A stretch of 64,000 bases of DNA from Candidatus Planktophila sp. (GTDB lineage: Bacteria; Actinomycetota; Actinomycetes; Nanopelagicales; Nanopelagicaceae), in assembly GCA_030681675.1 (NCBI GenBank), contig JAUXRP010000014.1:1-64000 (forward strand), written 5' to 3'. The notes beneath the pieces are model-generated. The model did not search any database and was not told the origin of the DNA. It saw only the letters and a list, made by a program, of their open reading frames with translations. Shown in pieces: positions 18,913 through 29,689 of the stretch (its first letter is position 1; every line of letters starts with the position of its first letter). A program made the position numbers and the translations under genes.

Positions 18913-19731
18913 CTACTCGATAACTTTTATATTTTTTGTGCCCAACCTTCGATAAATAATAAGTGCCCCTACTGCTACGAGGCTCCCGACCCATACATTA
19001 AGACGCAGACCATAAATTTCATGTGCTTGGTCGATTCGAATTGATTCAATACCTATACGACCTAGGCAGTATGCAAAGACATAGAGAGTAAAAATTTGGC
19101 CTGGGAGTAATCTCCTTCCAAGGAAAATTAACAATAAAGCTATCGCTGTACTCCAGAGAGCCTCGTACAAGAATGTCGGATGAAAAGTTTCAAAGGCGCT
19201 AAAACCATTTGGCCGTTTCAAGGGTGGAACTGAAAGTGCCCACGGCGCATTGAGCGGTCTTCCAAATAGTTCGATATTAAACCAGTTTCCAAAACGTCCT
19301 ATGGCTTGAGCCAAAAGAACTCCAGGTGCAAGAGCATCCATAAAATAAGCAAACCTTGGAAGCTCCATCTTCGTAGCAAGCCGGCGATAACGAAACCAAG
19401 CCGCCAATGTTCCTAAGGAGATTGCGCCCCATATTCCGAGGCCACCCTCCCAAATCTTTAAGGCATCAATGGGGTGTCCACCGCTACCAAAGTAAGCATC
19501 GGGAGATGAAATTACGTGATAAATCCGCCCACCTATAATTCCCAGAGGGACGGCAGTAATTGCAACCTCTGAAACAACCGAGGTTGCATGGGGTACGAGC
19601 GCCCTGAAGCGCTTATCACCAAGCCATATTGCAACTGCTATACCAGTGATTATGCAGACGGCATAGAGATGAATCGTAAGTGGTCCGATTTCTAACGCCG
19701 ATACAGTTGGCGATGGAATCGAACGCAACAA
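18913..19731 (-). CDS. lgt: Prolipoprotein diacylglyceryl transferase
   Basis: Transfers diacylglycerol from phosphatidylglycerol to the lipobox Cys of prolipoproteins, the first step of lipoprotein maturation. The 272 residues form about seven membrane helices. The Lgt signature GRFGNWFNIELFGRP is present at about residues 137-151, and YHVISSPDAYF earlier carries the essential Tyr-His region. The C-terminus (RIGIESIRIDQAHEIYGLRLN) holds the conserved Arg residues. It lies four bases after the dsbA-like gene. LspA, the next enzyme of the pathway, is encoded elsewhere in this window. Confidence 0.96.
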   Translation of the reverse strand: MLRSIPSPTVSALEIGPLTIHLYAVCIITGIAVAIWLGDKRFRALVPHATSVVSEVAITAVPLGIIGGRIYHVISSPDAYFGSGGHPIDALKIWEGGLGIWGAISLGTLAAWFRYRRLATKMELPRFAYFMDALAPGVLLAQAIGRFGNWFNIELFGRPLNAPWALSVPPLKRPNGFSAFETFHPTFLYEALWSTAIALLLIFLGRRLLPGQIFTLYVFAYCLGRIGIESIRIDQAHEIYGLRLNVWVGSLVAVGALIIYRRLGTKNIKVIE

Positions 19732-19735
19732 GGTT

Positions 19736-20449
19736 TTAGCCAGCCTCTACAGCAAGACGGAATTCTACGGGATCAAATGCATTAGATTTTCGAACCCATA
19801 ACTTGTCATTGATAAAGACCGTTGGCGTTCCGGTGACATTGTATTTATCCATGGAAGCTGCATGAGCATTTACTAAATCCGCCCTTCCCCCATTGTTTAC
19901 ACAATCAATAAAGCTTTTGCTCTTTAATCCAATGTAATCACCGATTTTAATCAAATTCTCGCTCGTAAAAAATCCTGAGTTTTCTAGCGCGGGTTGAACG
20001 AGGTACAAGGCTTTGTTAAAATCTAAATACTGGCCCTCATCGGCTGAACACATCGATGCATTTGCTGCTCGAACTGACTCATCACCAAGAAAAGATAGAA
20101 CGTGGTAAACAAGGGTTGCCTTCTTAGTACGAACTAGCTCCTCAATATATTCACCGTTAGCCTCTTCAAATGAACGACAGATGGGACACTGCGGATCTTC
20201 CCAAATGTCAATCTTTACTGGAGCCCCCGGATTTAGAACTAAACCGGATCCTTGTGCTACATCGACGGTTGCAGCAACAGGTTGGCCTAAGGTAATGCCC
20301 TTCAGGGCTGTAAATGACTCATTAGCTTTAGTCGATGAACCGATCATGGAGAAAACAACTCCAGTGATAACGACGAGAGCGACCATTCCAATTACTAACC
20401 AGCGCGTGAAATGATCACCGCCAGAAGTTGCCTTTGCCTGTTTGGACAT
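19736..20449 (-). CDS. DsbA-like membrane-anchored thiol-disulfide oxidoreductase
   Basis: A 237-residue protein with one N-terminal membrane anchor at about residues 16-37 and an extracytoplasmic thioredoxin fold. The active site is C88-P-I-C91 (WEDPQCPICRSFEE), with the cis-Pro loop TGTPTVFIN near residue 210. It is of the Thioredoxin_4/DsbA type that oxidises secreted proteins in actinobacteria. The adjacent VKOR gene would reoxidise it. It is followed by lgt after four bases. Natural substrates cannot be told from sequence. Confidence 0.92.
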   Translation of the reverse strand: MSKQAKATSGGDHFTRWLVIGMVALVVITGVVFSMIGSSTKANESFTALKGITLGQPVAATVDVAQGSGLVLNPGAPVKIDIWEDPQCPICRSFEEANGEYIEELVRTKKATLVYHVLSFLGDESVRAANASMCSADEGQYLDFNKALYLVQPALENSGFFTSENLIKIGDYIGLKSKSFIDCVNNGGRADLVNAHAASMDKYNVTGTPTVFINDKLWVRKSNAFDPVEFRLAVEAG

Positions 20450-20492
20450 CTATTTCTCCTTGTCTTCGATGACTAGCTTAACTTTTGAGAGT

Positions 20493-21113
20493 TTATAGTA
20501 ATTTAAAAATTAATAGTAATGCGATGAGGGAATACACACCCGTTATAACAACGGCGTCCCAACCAGATAATAATTTTTGCTGTAGTTTCGCCGTTCTTTC
20601 AGGACTCAGTGGAAGTGCCCCGTTGAGAGCGTTAATCCTAAACATGCTCCCAAATACTGTGACCGTAGAAATAGTAACTAGGAGGCACCACGGACAGAAG
20701 GCTTTTATGACTAGATATGATTGAGAGAATAACCAGAAGGCGAAAAGTAACCCGATACCGTAGATGCTCAAGGCAACTCTCATAAAGTTTTTAGGGAATT
20801 GAACTCCGGAAAGACCAGCAACCGCAATCGTTATGACTACTGCCTCGCAAATAAGTCCTAGGAACGCATTTGGGAATCCAAGTAGATTGGACTGCCATGA
20901 AACCGCCACCTTGGCGCAGGAGACTGCCGAGTTGATGTTACATGCCAATGGGGCGTCGGCGTCCTTGGCAAGTTTAATTGCATCAATTGACAAGACTAGG
21001 GAAGCAACAAGACTGAAAAACGAGGAGACAAGCATTGTCACGTAAGCCTTGAAGTGTGGGACTTTCTTACTCGATGTAGCTTCCTCGTTTATAATCTTAT
21101 TGTCCATTACCAT
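20493..21113 (-). CDS. Vitamin K epoxide reductase family protein (DsbB-like)
   Basis: A 206-residue membrane protein that passes electrons from a DsbA-type protein to a quinone. The four functional cysteines of the family are all visible: the loop pair C58 and C66 (CNINSAVSC) and the CXXC pair C140-P-W-C143. The phrase LLGFPNAFLGL is the usual helix-2 motif. Five helices are predicted. It lies directly upstream of the dsbA-like gene, so the two form an oxidative folding pair. Nine bases separate it from trpA. Alternative starts at the second or third codon would change little. Confidence 0.93.
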   Translation of the reverse strand: MVMDNKIINEEATSSKKVPHFKAYVTMLVSSFFSLVASLVLSIDAIKLAKDADAPLACNINSAVSCAKVAVSWQSNLLGFPNAFLGLICEAVVITIAVAGLSGVQFPKNFMRVALSIYGIGLLFAFWLFSQSYLVIKAFCPWCLLVTISTVTVFGSMFRINALNGALPLSPERTAKLQQKLLSGWDAVVITGVYSLIALLLIFKLL

Positions 21114-21122
21114 AAAATTTTT

Positions 21123-21926
21123 TCATCGCCCCTCTCGAACTCCATTCGCTAAATCTTTAGCTAATGCTGAAATTGCAATTAGGCCACTTGCTTCACTCTT
21201 GGAATTGAGAAGAAGTCTAATAAAAGCTGATCCGACAATAACGCCATCGGCATATCCTGCCACTTCTTTGGCCTGCTCACGGGTCGAGACACCCAGTCCC
21301 ACGCATACAGGAAGTGAGGTCACTGCGCGCAAACGTGAAACTAATTCAAGGGCATCTATTGATACATCGCTTCGAGACCCTGTCACCCCCATCATGCTTG
21401 CTGCATAAACAAAACCACCGGTTTTGGCACTGACTTGGGCAAGGCGAGCATCACTTGTACTTGGTGCAACCACAAAGATTGGATTAATTGCATTCCTAGA
21501 AGCCGAACTCAACCAAAGCGCAGACTCTTCGATTGGTAAATCGGGAGTTATGACACCTGAACCGCCATGGGATGCAACCGCGGCGGCAAAATTTTCGACA
21601 CCATATCTTTCAATGGGATTCCAATAAGTCATGATGACTGAGGCAACTCCAGCATCACTTGCTACTTTGAGTGCGGCAAAGACATCTGATGCTCCAGTCC
21701 CGGCCTTTAAAGAGATTTCTGCGGCAGCTTGAATGGTTGGGCCATCCATGACTGGATCGCTATAGGGAAATCCAATTTCAATTGCATCAACACCTGAATC
21801 CACCAATGTTTGAATCGCTTTGGCGCAACCATCTTTGCTAGGAAAACCGGCTGGAATATATGCAATGAGGGCAGCGCGATTTTCAGCGCGAACTTTTACA
21901 AATAAATCTTCTAAAGGGGTGCTCAT
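21123..21926 (-). CDS. trpA: Tryptophan synthase, alpha subunit
   Basis: Cleaves indole-3-glycerol phosphate to indole and glyceraldehyde 3-phosphate. The 267 residues form a TIM barrel. The catalytic Glu and Asp lie in [20 protein letters not shown]. The phosphate-binding region [13 protein letters not shown] and the loop [15 protein letters not shown] are typical. The start overlaps the trpB stop by four bases, in keeping with the alpha-beta complex being made together. It is the last of the amino acid genes in this operon. Confidence 0.96.
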   Translation of the reverse strand: MSTPLEDLFVKVRAENRAALIAYIPAGFPSKDGCAKAIQTLVDSGVDAIEIGFPYSDPVMDGPTIQAAAEISLKAGTGASDVFAALKVASDAGVASVIMTYWNPIERYGVENFAAAVASHGGSGVITPDLPIEESALWLSSASRNAINPIFVVAPSTSDARLAQVSAKTGGFVYAASMMGVTGSRSDVSIDALELVSRLRAVTSLPVCVGLGVSTREQAKEVAGYADGVIVGSAFIRLLLNSKSEASGLIAISALAKDLANGVREGR

Positions 21927-23113
21927 AATGGGATTCCAAAATACTGCGCCGCAGTTTGGACATCCTTATCTCCACGTCCTGACAAATTAACTAAAAGCGT
22001 GGCATCAGGACCGAGTTCATTTCCCACAATCATTGCACCGGCCAAGGCGTGAGCAGACTCAATTGCAGGAATTATCCCCTCGGTTTTGCAGAGAAGGGAG
22101 AAGGCATTCATCGCTTGATCGTCATTGATGGCGCGGTATTCAGCGCGGCCAATGTCATGTAAATATGCATGCTCTGGGCCAACGCCTGGATAATCTAACC
22201 CTGCAGAAATCGAATGAGATTCAATAGTTTGACCATTCTCATCCTGTAATACGTAGGATCTAGTTCCATGGAGTACCCCTGGAGAGCCTCCAGTAATTGT
22301 TGCCGCATGCCTTCCAGTTTCAACTCCATCGCCACCAGCCTCAAAGCCAATTAAGCGAACTTTCGAATCAGGGATAAATGCATGAAATATACCTATGGCA
22401 TTTGACCCGCCACCGATACATGCCAAAACTGCATCTGGAAGTTTTCCGCACAAGGCTAAAATTTGCTCTCGAGCCTCGATTCCGATAATTTTTTGGAAAT
22501 CACGTACCATTGTTGGAAATGGATGTGGGCCTGCCACCGTGCCTAATAAATAATGTGTATCTGCAACATTTGTTACCCAATCGCGCATAGCTTCGTTAAT
22601 GGCATCCTTTAAAGTTTGTGAGCCCGATACCACTGGAATGACCTGCGCACCGAGCAACTTCATTCGTGCAACATTGAGCGATTGTCTGCGCGTATCCTCT
22701 TGGCCCATGTAAACAACACATTCAAGTCCTAAGAGTGCTGCCGCTGTAGCTGCGGCTACACCATGTTGCCCAGCGCCGGTTTCAGCAATAATACGTTTTT
22801 TACCCATGCGTTTAGTAAGCAATGCTTGACCCAAAACATTATTAATCTTATGGCTACCCGTATGGTTTAAATCTTCACGCTTTAAAATTATTCGCGCACC
22901 ACCTGCAAATTCGCCAAAGCGGGGAACTTCGGTAATGATGCTCGGACGTCCAGTATATGTACGGTGGAATTCGGCAAGCTCTGCTAAAAAAACTGCATCG
23001 TCTTGCGCCGAAATATGTGCAGCTTCTAATTCATTAAGTGCACCGATTAAGGCTTCAGGTACAAAACGTCCACCATATTGACCAAATCGGCCAGGCAGCT
23101 CATCAACACTCAC
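21923..23113 (-). CDS. trpB: Tryptophan synthase, beta subunit
   Basis: PLP enzyme that joins indole and serine to make tryptophan. The 396 residues include the PLP Lys89 within [15 protein letters not shown], the phosphate-binding GGGSNAIG and the late SGRGDKD. The start region [17 protein letters not shown] is typical for TrpB1, the form that works with TrpA. It overlaps both trpC and trpA by four bases. Confidence 0.97.
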   Translation of the reverse strand: MSVDELPGRFGQYGGRFVPEALIGALNELEAAHISAQDDAVFLAELAEFHRTYTGRPSIITEVPRFGEFAGGARIILKREDLNHTGSHKINNVLGQALLTKRMGKKRIIAETGAGQHGVAAATAAALLGLECVVYMGQEDTRRQSLNVARMKLLGAQVIPVVSGSQTLKDAINEAMRDWVTNVADTHYLLGTVAGPHPFPTMVRDFQKIIGIEAREQILALCGKLPDAVLACIGGGSNAIGIFHAFIPDSKVRLIGFEAGGDGVETGRHAATITGGSPGVLHGTRSYVLQDENGQTIESHSISAGLDYPGVGPEHAYLHDIGRAEYRAINDDQAMNAFSLLCKTEGIIPAIESAHALAGAMIVGNELGPDATLLVNLSGRGDKDVQTAAQYFGIPL

Positions 23114-23895
23114 GGTTCAAGCCTACCTAGGCCAAGAAGTTCGCGCACAGCGGCCTCTGCATCCCCAGCCCTAACGAGGGCTTCACCGACTAATACGGCT
23201 GTGGCACCTTGTGCTTGTGCGTGTTCAACATCACCTCTAGTCGATATTCCAGATTCAGCCACACGTACTAGATCTTTAGGAATTCGAGGAATCAACTCTG
23301 TAAAAACACTCGCATCAACATCTAGCGTTTTTAAATTACGTGAATTAATCCCAATTATCTGTGGGGAAATTTCCAGAGCTCTCTCAAGTTCATCATGCGT
23401 ATGGACTTCAACGAGTGCGCACATTCCAAGTTCGAGGGTTAATTCGTAATAATCCTTAATTTGATTGCTTCCTAACGCCGCGACTATAAGCAGTACAACA
23501 TCGGCGCCATGGGCTCGTGCCTCAAAAAATTGATACTCATCGATCATAAAATCTTTTCGTAAAATGGGAATATCAACTCTAGATCGCACGGCGACTAGAT
23601 CATCGAGTGATCCACCAAAGCGGCGTCTTTCAGTAAGGACGCTAATCATTGTTGCCCCAGCGCTTGCATACTGCTCGGCTAGAGCGGCAGGATCAAGAAT
23701 TGAGGCAAGCTGACCCTTACTTGGAGAGGCGCGTTTTACTTCGGCGATTAAAGAGATTTCATTTTTCAAGAGCGTGGCGAGCGGGTCGCGCACCTTCGGC
23801 GCGCCATCAATTGCCTCGGAAATTTGCGCCATTGATAATCGGCGAGATGCTAAATCTTCGCGTACGCCCTCAATAATTGCATCAAGCACGCTCAT
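23110..23895 (-). CDS. trpC: Indole-3-glycerol phosphate synthase
   Basis: Closes the indole ring from carboxyphenylamino-deoxyribulose phosphate. The 261 residues form a TIM barrel with [36 protein letters not shown] and [13 protein letters not shown], which contain the catalytic Lys and Glu residues. It is a stand-alone TrpC, with no fused TrpF. It overlaps the small membrane ORF upstream and trpB downstream by four bases each. Confidence 0.96.
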   Translation of the reverse strand: MSVLDAIIEGVREDLASRRLSMAQISEAIDGAPKVRDPLATLLKNEISLIAEVKRASPSKGQLASILDPAALAEQYASAGATMISVLTERRRFGGSLDDLVAVRSRVDIPILRKDFMIDEYQFFEARAHGADVVLLIVAALGSNQIKDYYELTLELGMCALVEVHTHDELERALEISPQIIGINSRNLKTLDVDASVFTELIPRIPKDLVRVAESGISTRGDVEHAQAQGATAVLVGEALVRAGDAEAAVRELLGLGRLEP

Positions 23896-24074
23896 TTATT
23901 TCTCTCTTCACTAGTCTCTTCACTTGGATCAACTCCCTTATCAAGGGAGTTCCAAGGGTCTTGAATGTGTGAACCTCTCTCATATCTTGATGAAATTCGA
24001 AATTTCTTTCCAACTAAAATAGTAATCGTATAAACGATAACGATACTTAGTCCAATTGCTAAAGTTTGATCCAC
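23892..24074 (-). CDS. Small single-pass membrane protein within the trp genes, unknown function
   Basis: A 60-residue frame between trpE and trpC. Residues 4-22 are a clear membrane helix (TLAIGLSIVIVYTITILVG), followed by basic residues KKFR and an acidic, polar tail rich in Asp, Glu and Ser. It overlaps trpC by four bases and shares one base with the end of trpE, which is good evidence that it is translated. Other actinobacteria often have membrane proteins of unknown function at this position (Trp-associated TIGR02234 and HGxxPAAW proteins); this one has neither their length nor that motif. I do not recognise the family. Confidence 0.7.
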   Translation of the reverse strand: MDQTLAIGLSIVIVYTITILVGKKFRISSRYERGSHIQDPWNSLDKGVDPSEETSEERNK

Positions 24075-25558
24075 TAGTCATCACGTAATCTATTTGCGGA
24101 ATCTATGGCTCTAAGAACGGCAGCTGCCTTGTTATAGCATTCGAGATTTTCAGATTCAGGATCCGAATCTGCAACAACTCCTGCTCCGGCCTGAACGTAG
24201 GCTGTGCCGTTGTGAATTAATGCGGTACGAATCGCAATGCAGGTATCTATATTTCCAGTGAAATCTAAATATCCAATTATTCCTCCGTAAAGTCCTCTAC
24301 GCGTTGGCTCTAATCTTTCGATGATTTCCATTGCGCGCGGTTTTGGTGCACCTGAGAGAGTTCCTGCCGGAAAAACTGAAAATAGAGCGTCCACGGCCGT
24401 TGATTTCGAATCTAAAACTCCAGTAACCGTTGAAACAATATGCATCACGTGTGAATAGCGTTCGATATGCATGAAGTCAATAACTTCAACGCTTCCGGGT
24501 TGGCATACACGGCCAAGATCATTTCTTCCTAAATCCACCAACATTAAGTGCTCTGCACGCTCTTTAGGGTCTGCAAGAAGCTCTTCGGCTAATCGATGAT
24601 CTTCTTCAGGTGAGGCCGAGCGTTTACGTGTGCCTGCGATCGGATGGATCATGACATCACGCCCATTTACCTTTATCAGCGCTTCTGGGCTCGATCCAAC
24701 TACATCGATTCCATCGTTAAATCGAAATAGATACATATAAGGACTTGGATTATTCAAACGCAACATACGATAAACATCTAAAGCATCCGCGGTGCACTCA
24801 ATCGAAAAACGTTGAGAGAGAACAATTTGAAAAGCCTCCCCCGCCGCAATCTCTTCCTTAGCTTCTAAAATCTTTGATTTAAAATCCTCTGGCTCAATAG
24901 TTGAAGCAAAGTGTGGTTGTGCGTGGATTTCAATTTTCGCCACATCACCAGCTAAAGCCGTTGCGAGATCGCGTTGCATTCGATCTAAACGTTCGTTGCA
25001 GGCCGCAAAGGCTTCATCAATCCGCGCATCGCTGCCATCCCAATTAATCGCATTTGCAATTAAAGTAACCGTCCCATCACTGTGATCTAGGACTGCTAAA
25101 TCACTTGTCAGCATAAAACTCAGTTCAGGTAAAGGAAGATCCTTGCGTGAAAGATTTGGAAGTTTTTCAAGCCTACGTACTACGTCATATGCCATAAATC
25201 CAACAAGGCCACCAGTTAAAGGGGGCAATCCCTCAATTTTTGGTGACTTTAAGTGTGAAATAGTTAAACGCAGCGCTTCTAGTGGATCAATTCCAGAGGG
25301 TGCCCCCGCTGGCGGACTGCCCTGCCAATAAGCAAGGCCATGTGATTCGCTTAAAACTGCTTCGCTACGAACACCGATGAATGAATAACGTGACCAGGCT
25401 CCTCCATGTTCGGCTGACTCCAAGAGAAAAGTATTCGGTGCATCTTTTGCAAGCTTTCGATATATACCGAGTGGTGTTTCGCCATCGGCTAATAGCCGAC
25501 GTGATACGGGAATTACATTTGATACTTTTGCATGTGCGCGAAACTCTTCAAGATTCAC
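24074..25558 (-). CDS. trpE: Anthranilate synthase component I
   Basis: Makes anthranilate from chorismate with ammonia supplied by a glutaminase partner not found here. The 494 residues show the feedback-inhibition motif LLES at 45-48, the catalytic core region [33 protein letters not shown] and [19 protein letters not shown]. The intact LLES motif suggests control by tryptophan at enzyme level. The start overlaps hisI by four bases, so the trp genes are read through from the his genes. trpD and trpG are not in the window. Confidence 0.97.
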   Translation of the reverse strand: MNLEEFRAHAKVSNVIPVSRRLLADGETPLGIYRKLAKDAPNTFLLESAEHGGAWSRYSFIGVRSEAVLSESHGLAYWQGSPPAGAPSGIDPLEALRLTISHLKSPKIEGLPPLTGGLVGFMAYDVVRRLEKLPNLSRKDLPLPELSFMLTSDLAVLDHSDGTVTLIANAINWDGSDARIDEAFAACNERLDRMQRDLATALAGDVAKIEIHAQPHFASTIEPEDFKSKILEAKEEIAAGEAFQIVLSQRFSIECTADALDVYRMLRLNNPSPYMYLFRFNDGIDVVGSSPEALIKVNGRDVMIHPIAGTRKRSASPEEDHRLAEELLADPKERAEHLMLVDLGRNDLGRVCQPGSVEVIDFMHIERYSHVMHIVSTVTGVLDSKSTAVDALFSVFPAGTLSGAPKPRAMEIIERLEPTRRGLYGGIIGYLDFTGNIDTCIAIRTALIHNGTAYVQAGAGVVADSDPESENLECYNKAAAVLRAIDSANRLRDD

Positions 25559-25899
25559 TGTAAACTCACATCAAGTGGAGTATGAAAACATGTTGCATTG
25601 CCCGTATGACAGGCCACCCCAGTTTGAATAACTTTTATGAGAAGTGCATCCCCATCGCAGTCGAGAGAGAGTGAATGAACCTCTTGAAAATTTCCTGATG
25701 TGGCACCTTTTACCCACAACTCATTTCTACTGCGACTCCAGTACGTTGCCCTACCGCTCTCTAATGTGATTGCCAAGGACTCACGGTTCATATAGGCCAG
25801 CATGAGAACTTCATGGCTGAAGAGATCTTGAACTATCGTTGGAATAAGCGCCGATGGATCCTTAAGTAATGCTTCAATCGCTGGATCTAAAACCGTCAT
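25555..25899 (-). CDS. hisI: Phosphoribosyl-AMP cyclohydrolase
   Basis: Opens the adenine ring of phosphoribosyl-AMP, step three of histidine synthesis. The 114 residues have [16 protein letters not shown], the core [16 protein letters not shown] and the zinc Cys residues in [10 protein letters not shown] and the CHTGNATCF motif. It is the short mono-functional form, without a HisE domain. It lies 14 bases after hisF and overlaps trpE by four. Confidence 0.95.
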   Translation of the reverse strand: MTVLDPAIEALLKDPSALIPTIVQDLFSHEVLMLAYMNRESLAITLESGRATYWSRSRNELWVKGATSGNFQEVHSLSLDCDGDALLIKVIQTGVACHTGNATCFHTPLDVSLQ

Positions 25900-25913
25900 G
25901 AGGTAATTCTGCC

Positions 25914-26687
25914 TTACAAAACCTGGACGGTGCGCATGGAATAATTCTGTGATGCCAGATAAGACTTAACATCCCTAATTCGATAGTTGCCAAAGTGAAA
26001 AACACTCGCTGCAAGTAGAGCATCGGCCCCAGCATTTAAAGCAGCGGCGAAGTCTTCAAGTGCGCCTGCTCCACCACTTGCGATTAATGGAACCTTAGAT
26101 ACTGCACGGACTGCAGTAATCATCCCTATGTCATAACCCGCTCTTGTGCCATCAGCGTCCATCGAATTAAGTAGAATTTCACCAACGCCAAGGGCGCAGG
26201 CCTTTTCAACCCATGCAAGAGCGTCAATATCAGTGCCTTCACGGCCGCCATGTGTAGTAACCTCAAAACCAGATTCGGTCCGAGCTCGTCTGGCATCAAC
26301 AGATAAGACCAATACTTGCGAACCAAAGCGATCTGCGATCTCAGCTATAAGTTCTGGTCTAGCAATCGCGGAAGTGTTAATTGATATCTTGTCCGCACCT
26401 GCGCGTAATAGTCGATCCACATCTTTTACGGATCGGATCCCGCCTCCCACTGTGAGAGGTATAAATGTTTGTTCAGCAGTTCGTCGAACAATATCCATAG
26501 TTGTTTCTCGCCCTGCACTACTTGCTGAAATATCTAAAAAAGTTAACTCGTCAGCGCCCTCGGCGTAATATAAAGCCGCTAATTCAACTGGATCTCCGGC
26601 ATCGATGAGATTTGTAAAGTTAACTCCTTTGACAACACGTCCATCAGTGACATCTAGGCAGGGAATAATTCGAAATGAGAGCGTCAT
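25914..26687 (-). CDS. hisF: Imidazole glycerol phosphate synthase, cyclase subunit
   Basis: TIM-barrel cyclase that uses ammonia from HisH to form imidazole glycerol phosphate and AICAR. The 257 residues start with [19 protein letters not shown], containing the catalytic Asp, and the second catalytic Asp lies in [14 protein letters not shown]. The phosphate loops [12 protein letters not shown] and [12 protein letters not shown] are present. It overlaps priA by four bases. Confidence 0.97.
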   Translation of the reverse strand: MTLSFRIIPCLDVTDGRVVKGVNFTNLIDAGDPVELAALYYAEGADELTFLDISASSAGRETTMDIVRRTAEQTFIPLTVGGGIRSVKDVDRLLRAGADKISINTSAIARPELIAEIADRFGSQVLVLSVDARRARTESGFEVTTHGGREGTDIDALAWVEKACALGVGEILLNSMDADGTRAGYDIGMITAVRAVSKVPLIASGGAGALEDFAAALNAGADALLAASVFHFGNYRIRDVKSYLASQNYSMRTVQVL

Positions 26688-27409
26688 GTACGTGTCATCT
26701 CTAGGGCCTCTTGTACAGTGAAAGCACCTGCATAGAGAGCTTTGCCAACTATCGCACCCTCTACTCCTAAAGACGTCAAAGTTGCTAGCTCGGCGATGTC
26801 ACCAAGGTTTGAGATTCCACCACTTGCAATAATCGGTCTGGAGGTTGCCGCGCATACCGACTTCAGCAATTCAATATTTGGTCCGGTCAGAGTTCCATCC
26901 TTTGTGACATCGGTTACTACATAGCGCGCACAACCATTTCCATCTAAGCGCGCAATAGTTTCAAATAAATCTCCTCCTTCACTCGTCCATCCACGCGCGG
27001 CTAATGTGTGCCCCCGAACATCTAGCCCAACTGCAATTAAATCTCCAAACCTAGAGATGACACTGGCCGTCCAATCGGGGTTTTCCAGGGCTGCAGTACC
27101 CAAATTAATTCGTGCACATCCCGTAGCAATTGCACGCGCAAGTGATTCTTCATCCCGAATTCCACCTGAAAGCTCAACTTTAATATCAAGTGTTGCGACA
27201 ATCTGCGCCAAAAGAAGTGAGTTTTCGCCTCGACCGAAAGCAGCATCTAAATCGACTAAGTGGATCCACTCTGCACCGGCGTTTTGAAAATCAAGTGCTA
27301 CTTCTAGGGGCGCACCATAAATACTCTCCTGTGCCAACTCTCCTTGAACTAATCGAACTGCACGACCATCTTTAACATCTACAGCAGGTAAGAGTTCCAA
27401 GCGCTTCAT
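26684..27409 (-). CDS. priA: Phosphoribosyl isomerase A, HisA/TrpF bifunctional type
   Basis: Isomerises ProFAR in histidine synthesis and, in PriA enzymes, also phosphoribosyl anthranilate in tryptophan synthesis. The 241 residues show Asp11, Arg19, [10 protein letters not shown], Asp130, the loop R139-G-W141 (RGWTSEGGD) and Asp171 (TDVTKDGT). The RGW loop and the actinobacterial ending [13 protein letters not shown] are characteristic of PriA rather than plain HisA. No trpF lies among the trp genes, which agrees with a dual role. It overlaps hisH and hisF by four bases. Confidence 0.94.
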   Translation of the reverse strand: MKRLELLPAVDVKDGRAVRLVQGELAQESIYGAPLEVALDFQNAGAEWIHLVDLDAAFGRGENSLLLAQIVATLDIKVELSGGIRDEESLARAIATGCARINLGTAALENPDWTASVISRFGDLIAVGLDVRGHTLAARGWTSEGGDLFETIARLDGNGCARYVVTDVTKDGTLTGPNIELLKSVCAATSRPIIASGGISNLGDIAELATLTSLGVEGAIVGKALYAGAFTVQEALEMTRT

Positions 27410-28008
27410 AAAGATTTACTCCAGTTCTTAATCAGAGCCAGCCCAACGGCGCCCGATTTTTCAGGATGAAACTGGGTTGCGCTCATATAACCATCTTCAA
27501 CTGCAGATAAGAATTTCTCTCCATACGTGGTCCACGTCTGCATCTCTCCAACTGGGGTTTTCGCGGCATAAGAGTGAACAAAATAGAAAGACTCATTGGA
27601 AATTCCCGAAAAGAGAAGTGAGGCAGTTGAAGGATCAACAGTGTTCCAGCCCATATGTGGCAGTAGAGGCGAGTTGAGCACGGTTACAGTTCCCGGCCAA
27701 ACTCCTACACCTGGATGGGGTTGAGTTTGGGAATGTTCAGCACCTGCTGCAAAAAGTATCTGCATACCTATACAGATTCCCAGAGTCGGTCGTTCATTTT
27801 CTATCCGCGATTTAATGATGCTTGCACCATCAATGGCGTTCAAACCATTCATGCATGCGGCAAATGCACCTACTCCCGGGACTACTAAGCCATCTGCCTC
27901 ACTCGCAATTCGAGCATCGGAGGTAACAAGAACTTCGTGGCCACTCGTTGCAAATGCACGCTCTGCCGATCGCAAGTTACCTGAACCATAGTCAAGAATT
28001 GCGATCAA
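27406..28008 (-). CDS. hisH: Imidazole glycerol phosphate synthase, glutaminase subunit
   Basis: Class I glutamine amidotransferase that feeds ammonia to HisF. The 200 residues include the nucleophile Cys79 in [13 protein letters not shown], the oxyanion region [10 protein letters not shown] and the catalytic His-Glu in [12 protein letters not shown]. The phrase LPHMGWNTV is typical of HisH. It overlaps hisB and priA by four bases each. Confidence 0.96.
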   Translation of the reverse strand: MIAILDYGSGNLRSAERAFATSGHEVLVTSDARIASEADGLVVPGVGAFAACMNGLNAIDGASIIKSRIENERPTLGICIGMQILFAAGAEHSQTQPHPGVGVWPGTVTVLNSPLLPHMGWNTVDPSTASLLFSGISNESFYFVHSYAAKTPVGEMQTWTTYGEKFLSAVEDGYMSATQFHPEKSGAVGLALIKNWSKSL

Positions 28009-28589
28009 AGAGAGCCCTTTGTCGAGGGAATCCCCGCAACGCGACCATCGAGGGAGACGGCATCTCTTAAGGCTCGAGCTACTGCTTTGAATTGAGCCTC
28101 GAAAACATGATGCGCATTACGCCCTTCAAGAACTCGAATATGCAGTGCAATATGTGCTTCTGCAACAATTGACTCCCAAATATGTTTGCCCAATGTTGTA
28201 TCAAAAGTTCCAATGAGTTCAACAATCTCTGGTTGACGGTGTACTAAGTATGGACGTCCCGACAAATCAACGGCAGCTTGCACCAGAACTTCATCCAGCG
28301 GAACCATTGAGTCACCAAAGCGTCGAATTCCTGCCTTATCCCCAAGCGCAGTACGCAGCGCTTCTCCAAATGCAAGAGATGTGTCTTCAACGCTGTGATG
28401 TGAATCGACATCGATATCTCCGCTTGTTTTTACCGTCAAATCAAAACCAGAATGTTTTCCCAACTGCGACATCATATGATCGAAAAATGGAACACCAGTG
28501 GAAACGTCAATGGTGCCCTGCCCATCTAGATTAAGTTCTACTAAAACATGAGACTCTTTAGTCTCTCGTTCAATTCGTGCAGTTCTCAT
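28005..28589 (-). CDS. hisB: Imidazoleglycerol-phosphate dehydratase
   Basis: Manganese enzyme that dehydrates imidazole glycerol phosphate. The 194 residues show the two His-rich metal sites: [14 protein letters not shown] with [14 protein letters not shown], and later [16 protein letters not shown] with [12 protein letters not shown]. It is mono-functional, lacking the histidinol phosphatase domain fused in E. coli. It follows hisC after 14 bases and overlaps hisH by four. Confidence 0.96.
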   Translation of the reverse strand: MRTARIERETKESHVLVELNLDGQGTIDVSTGVPFFDHMMSQLGKHSGFDLTVKTSGDIDVDSHHSVEDTSLAFGEALRTALGDKAGIRRFGDSMVPLDEVLVQAAVDLSGRPYLVHRQPEIVELIGTFDTTLGKHIWESIVAEAHIALHIRVLEGRNAHHVFEAQFKAVARALRDAVSLDGRVAGIPSTKGSL

Positions 28590-28603
28590 GCTCCACTCAC
28601 TTT

Positions 28604-29689
28604 CTACAGAAGTTCGGATAGGGCCTTAATAAATGCTTTATTTTCGGCATCATTGCCGATCGTCACTCGAAGATAAGACGATAATCCCACATCTCTAATG
28701 AGAACTCCTTTTTCGAGTAATTGCCTCCACAATTGATCAGAACGTGCCGCAAACCCAGTAAAAAGGATGAAATTTGCCGAACTTGGCAGTGTTCGTAAAC
28801 CCATTGCCTGCAGAGATGCTGCAAGCTCCTCACGCGCACTAATTAATAATCCAACATTGCCCAAGAGCTCGGTGCGAAAATCTAGGGCAACTGTGGCAGC
28901 CGCCTGAGTCAATGCGCTTAAGTGATATGGCAATCTCACTAGCATCATCGAATTAATAACGGCCGGGTCGGCTATTAGGTAACCAACTCGGACTCCAGCG
29001 AAAGCAAAAGCCTTACTCATCGTGCGAATTACAACTACGTGTGGATACTGTGCGATTAAATTGACCGCAGATCTTTCACTAGAAAACTCAGCATAGGCCT
29101 CATCGACGACCAATATCCCACCATTCTCACCGACAACAATGGCAAGAGCCTCAATATCATTAAAGGAAATGGCATCACCCGTAGGATTATTAGGTGTGGT
29201 GATAAAGGTCAATTGTGGCTTATTGAGAGCAACATCGTGAATTGCAAAATCTATATTAAATGAGAAATCGTGATTTCGTTTTCCATCAATCCAATGTGTA
29301 TCGGAAACTTTGGAAATTAACGGGTGCATGGAATATGAGGGTGTAAAACCAAGAGCAGAAGAGCTTCCGAAAGCTAAAAAGAGAGATTGAATAATCTCAT
29401 TACTCCCATTGGCTGCCCAAATATTGCTTATCGTAAACTGCGTTCCATTCTCCTCATTTATGTAAGAGGCTAGAGCGGTGCGAACTGTAGTGGCATCACG
29501 ATCTGGATAACGATTGAGCGAACTGCTCGCCTCTGCAACTGCAGCTGTAACTGCCTGCTGCAATGCAATTGACGGTGCAAATGGATTCTCATTCGTGTTC
29601 AGTGATGCCTTTGCAGGAAGTTGAGGCGCTCCATATGGAGATAAAGGCTTTAAATCACTGCGAAGTGGAAGCCAAGCAGGCCACATCAT
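28604..29689 (-). CDS. hisC: Histidinol-phosphate aminotransferase
   Basis: PLP aminotransferase that moves the amino group of glutamate to imidazole acetol phosphate. The 361 residues have [11 protein letters not shown] near the start, [21 protein letters not shown] and the PLP Lys in [18 protein letters not shown]. The start overlaps hisD by four bases; a second ATG follows at once, so either Met may be used. Glutamate for the reaction would come from GltBD encoded nearby. Confidence 0.95.
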   Translation of the reverse strand: MMWPAWLPLRSDLKPLSPYGAPQLPAKASLNTNENPFAPSIALQQAVTAAVAEASSSLNRYPDRDATTVRTALASYINEENGTQFTISNIWAANGSNEIIQSLFLAFGSSSALGFTPSYSMHPLISKVSDTHWIDGKRNHDFSFNIDFAIHDVALNKPQLTFITTPNNPTGDAISFNDIEALAIVVGENGGILVVDEAYAEFSSERSAVNLIAQYPHVVVIRTMSKAFAFAGVRVGYLIADPAVINSMMLVRLPYHLSALTQAAATVALDFRTELLGNVGLLISAREELAASLQAMGLRTLPSSANFILFTGFAARSDQLWRQLLEKGVLIRDVGLSSYLRVTIGNDAENKAFIKALSELL

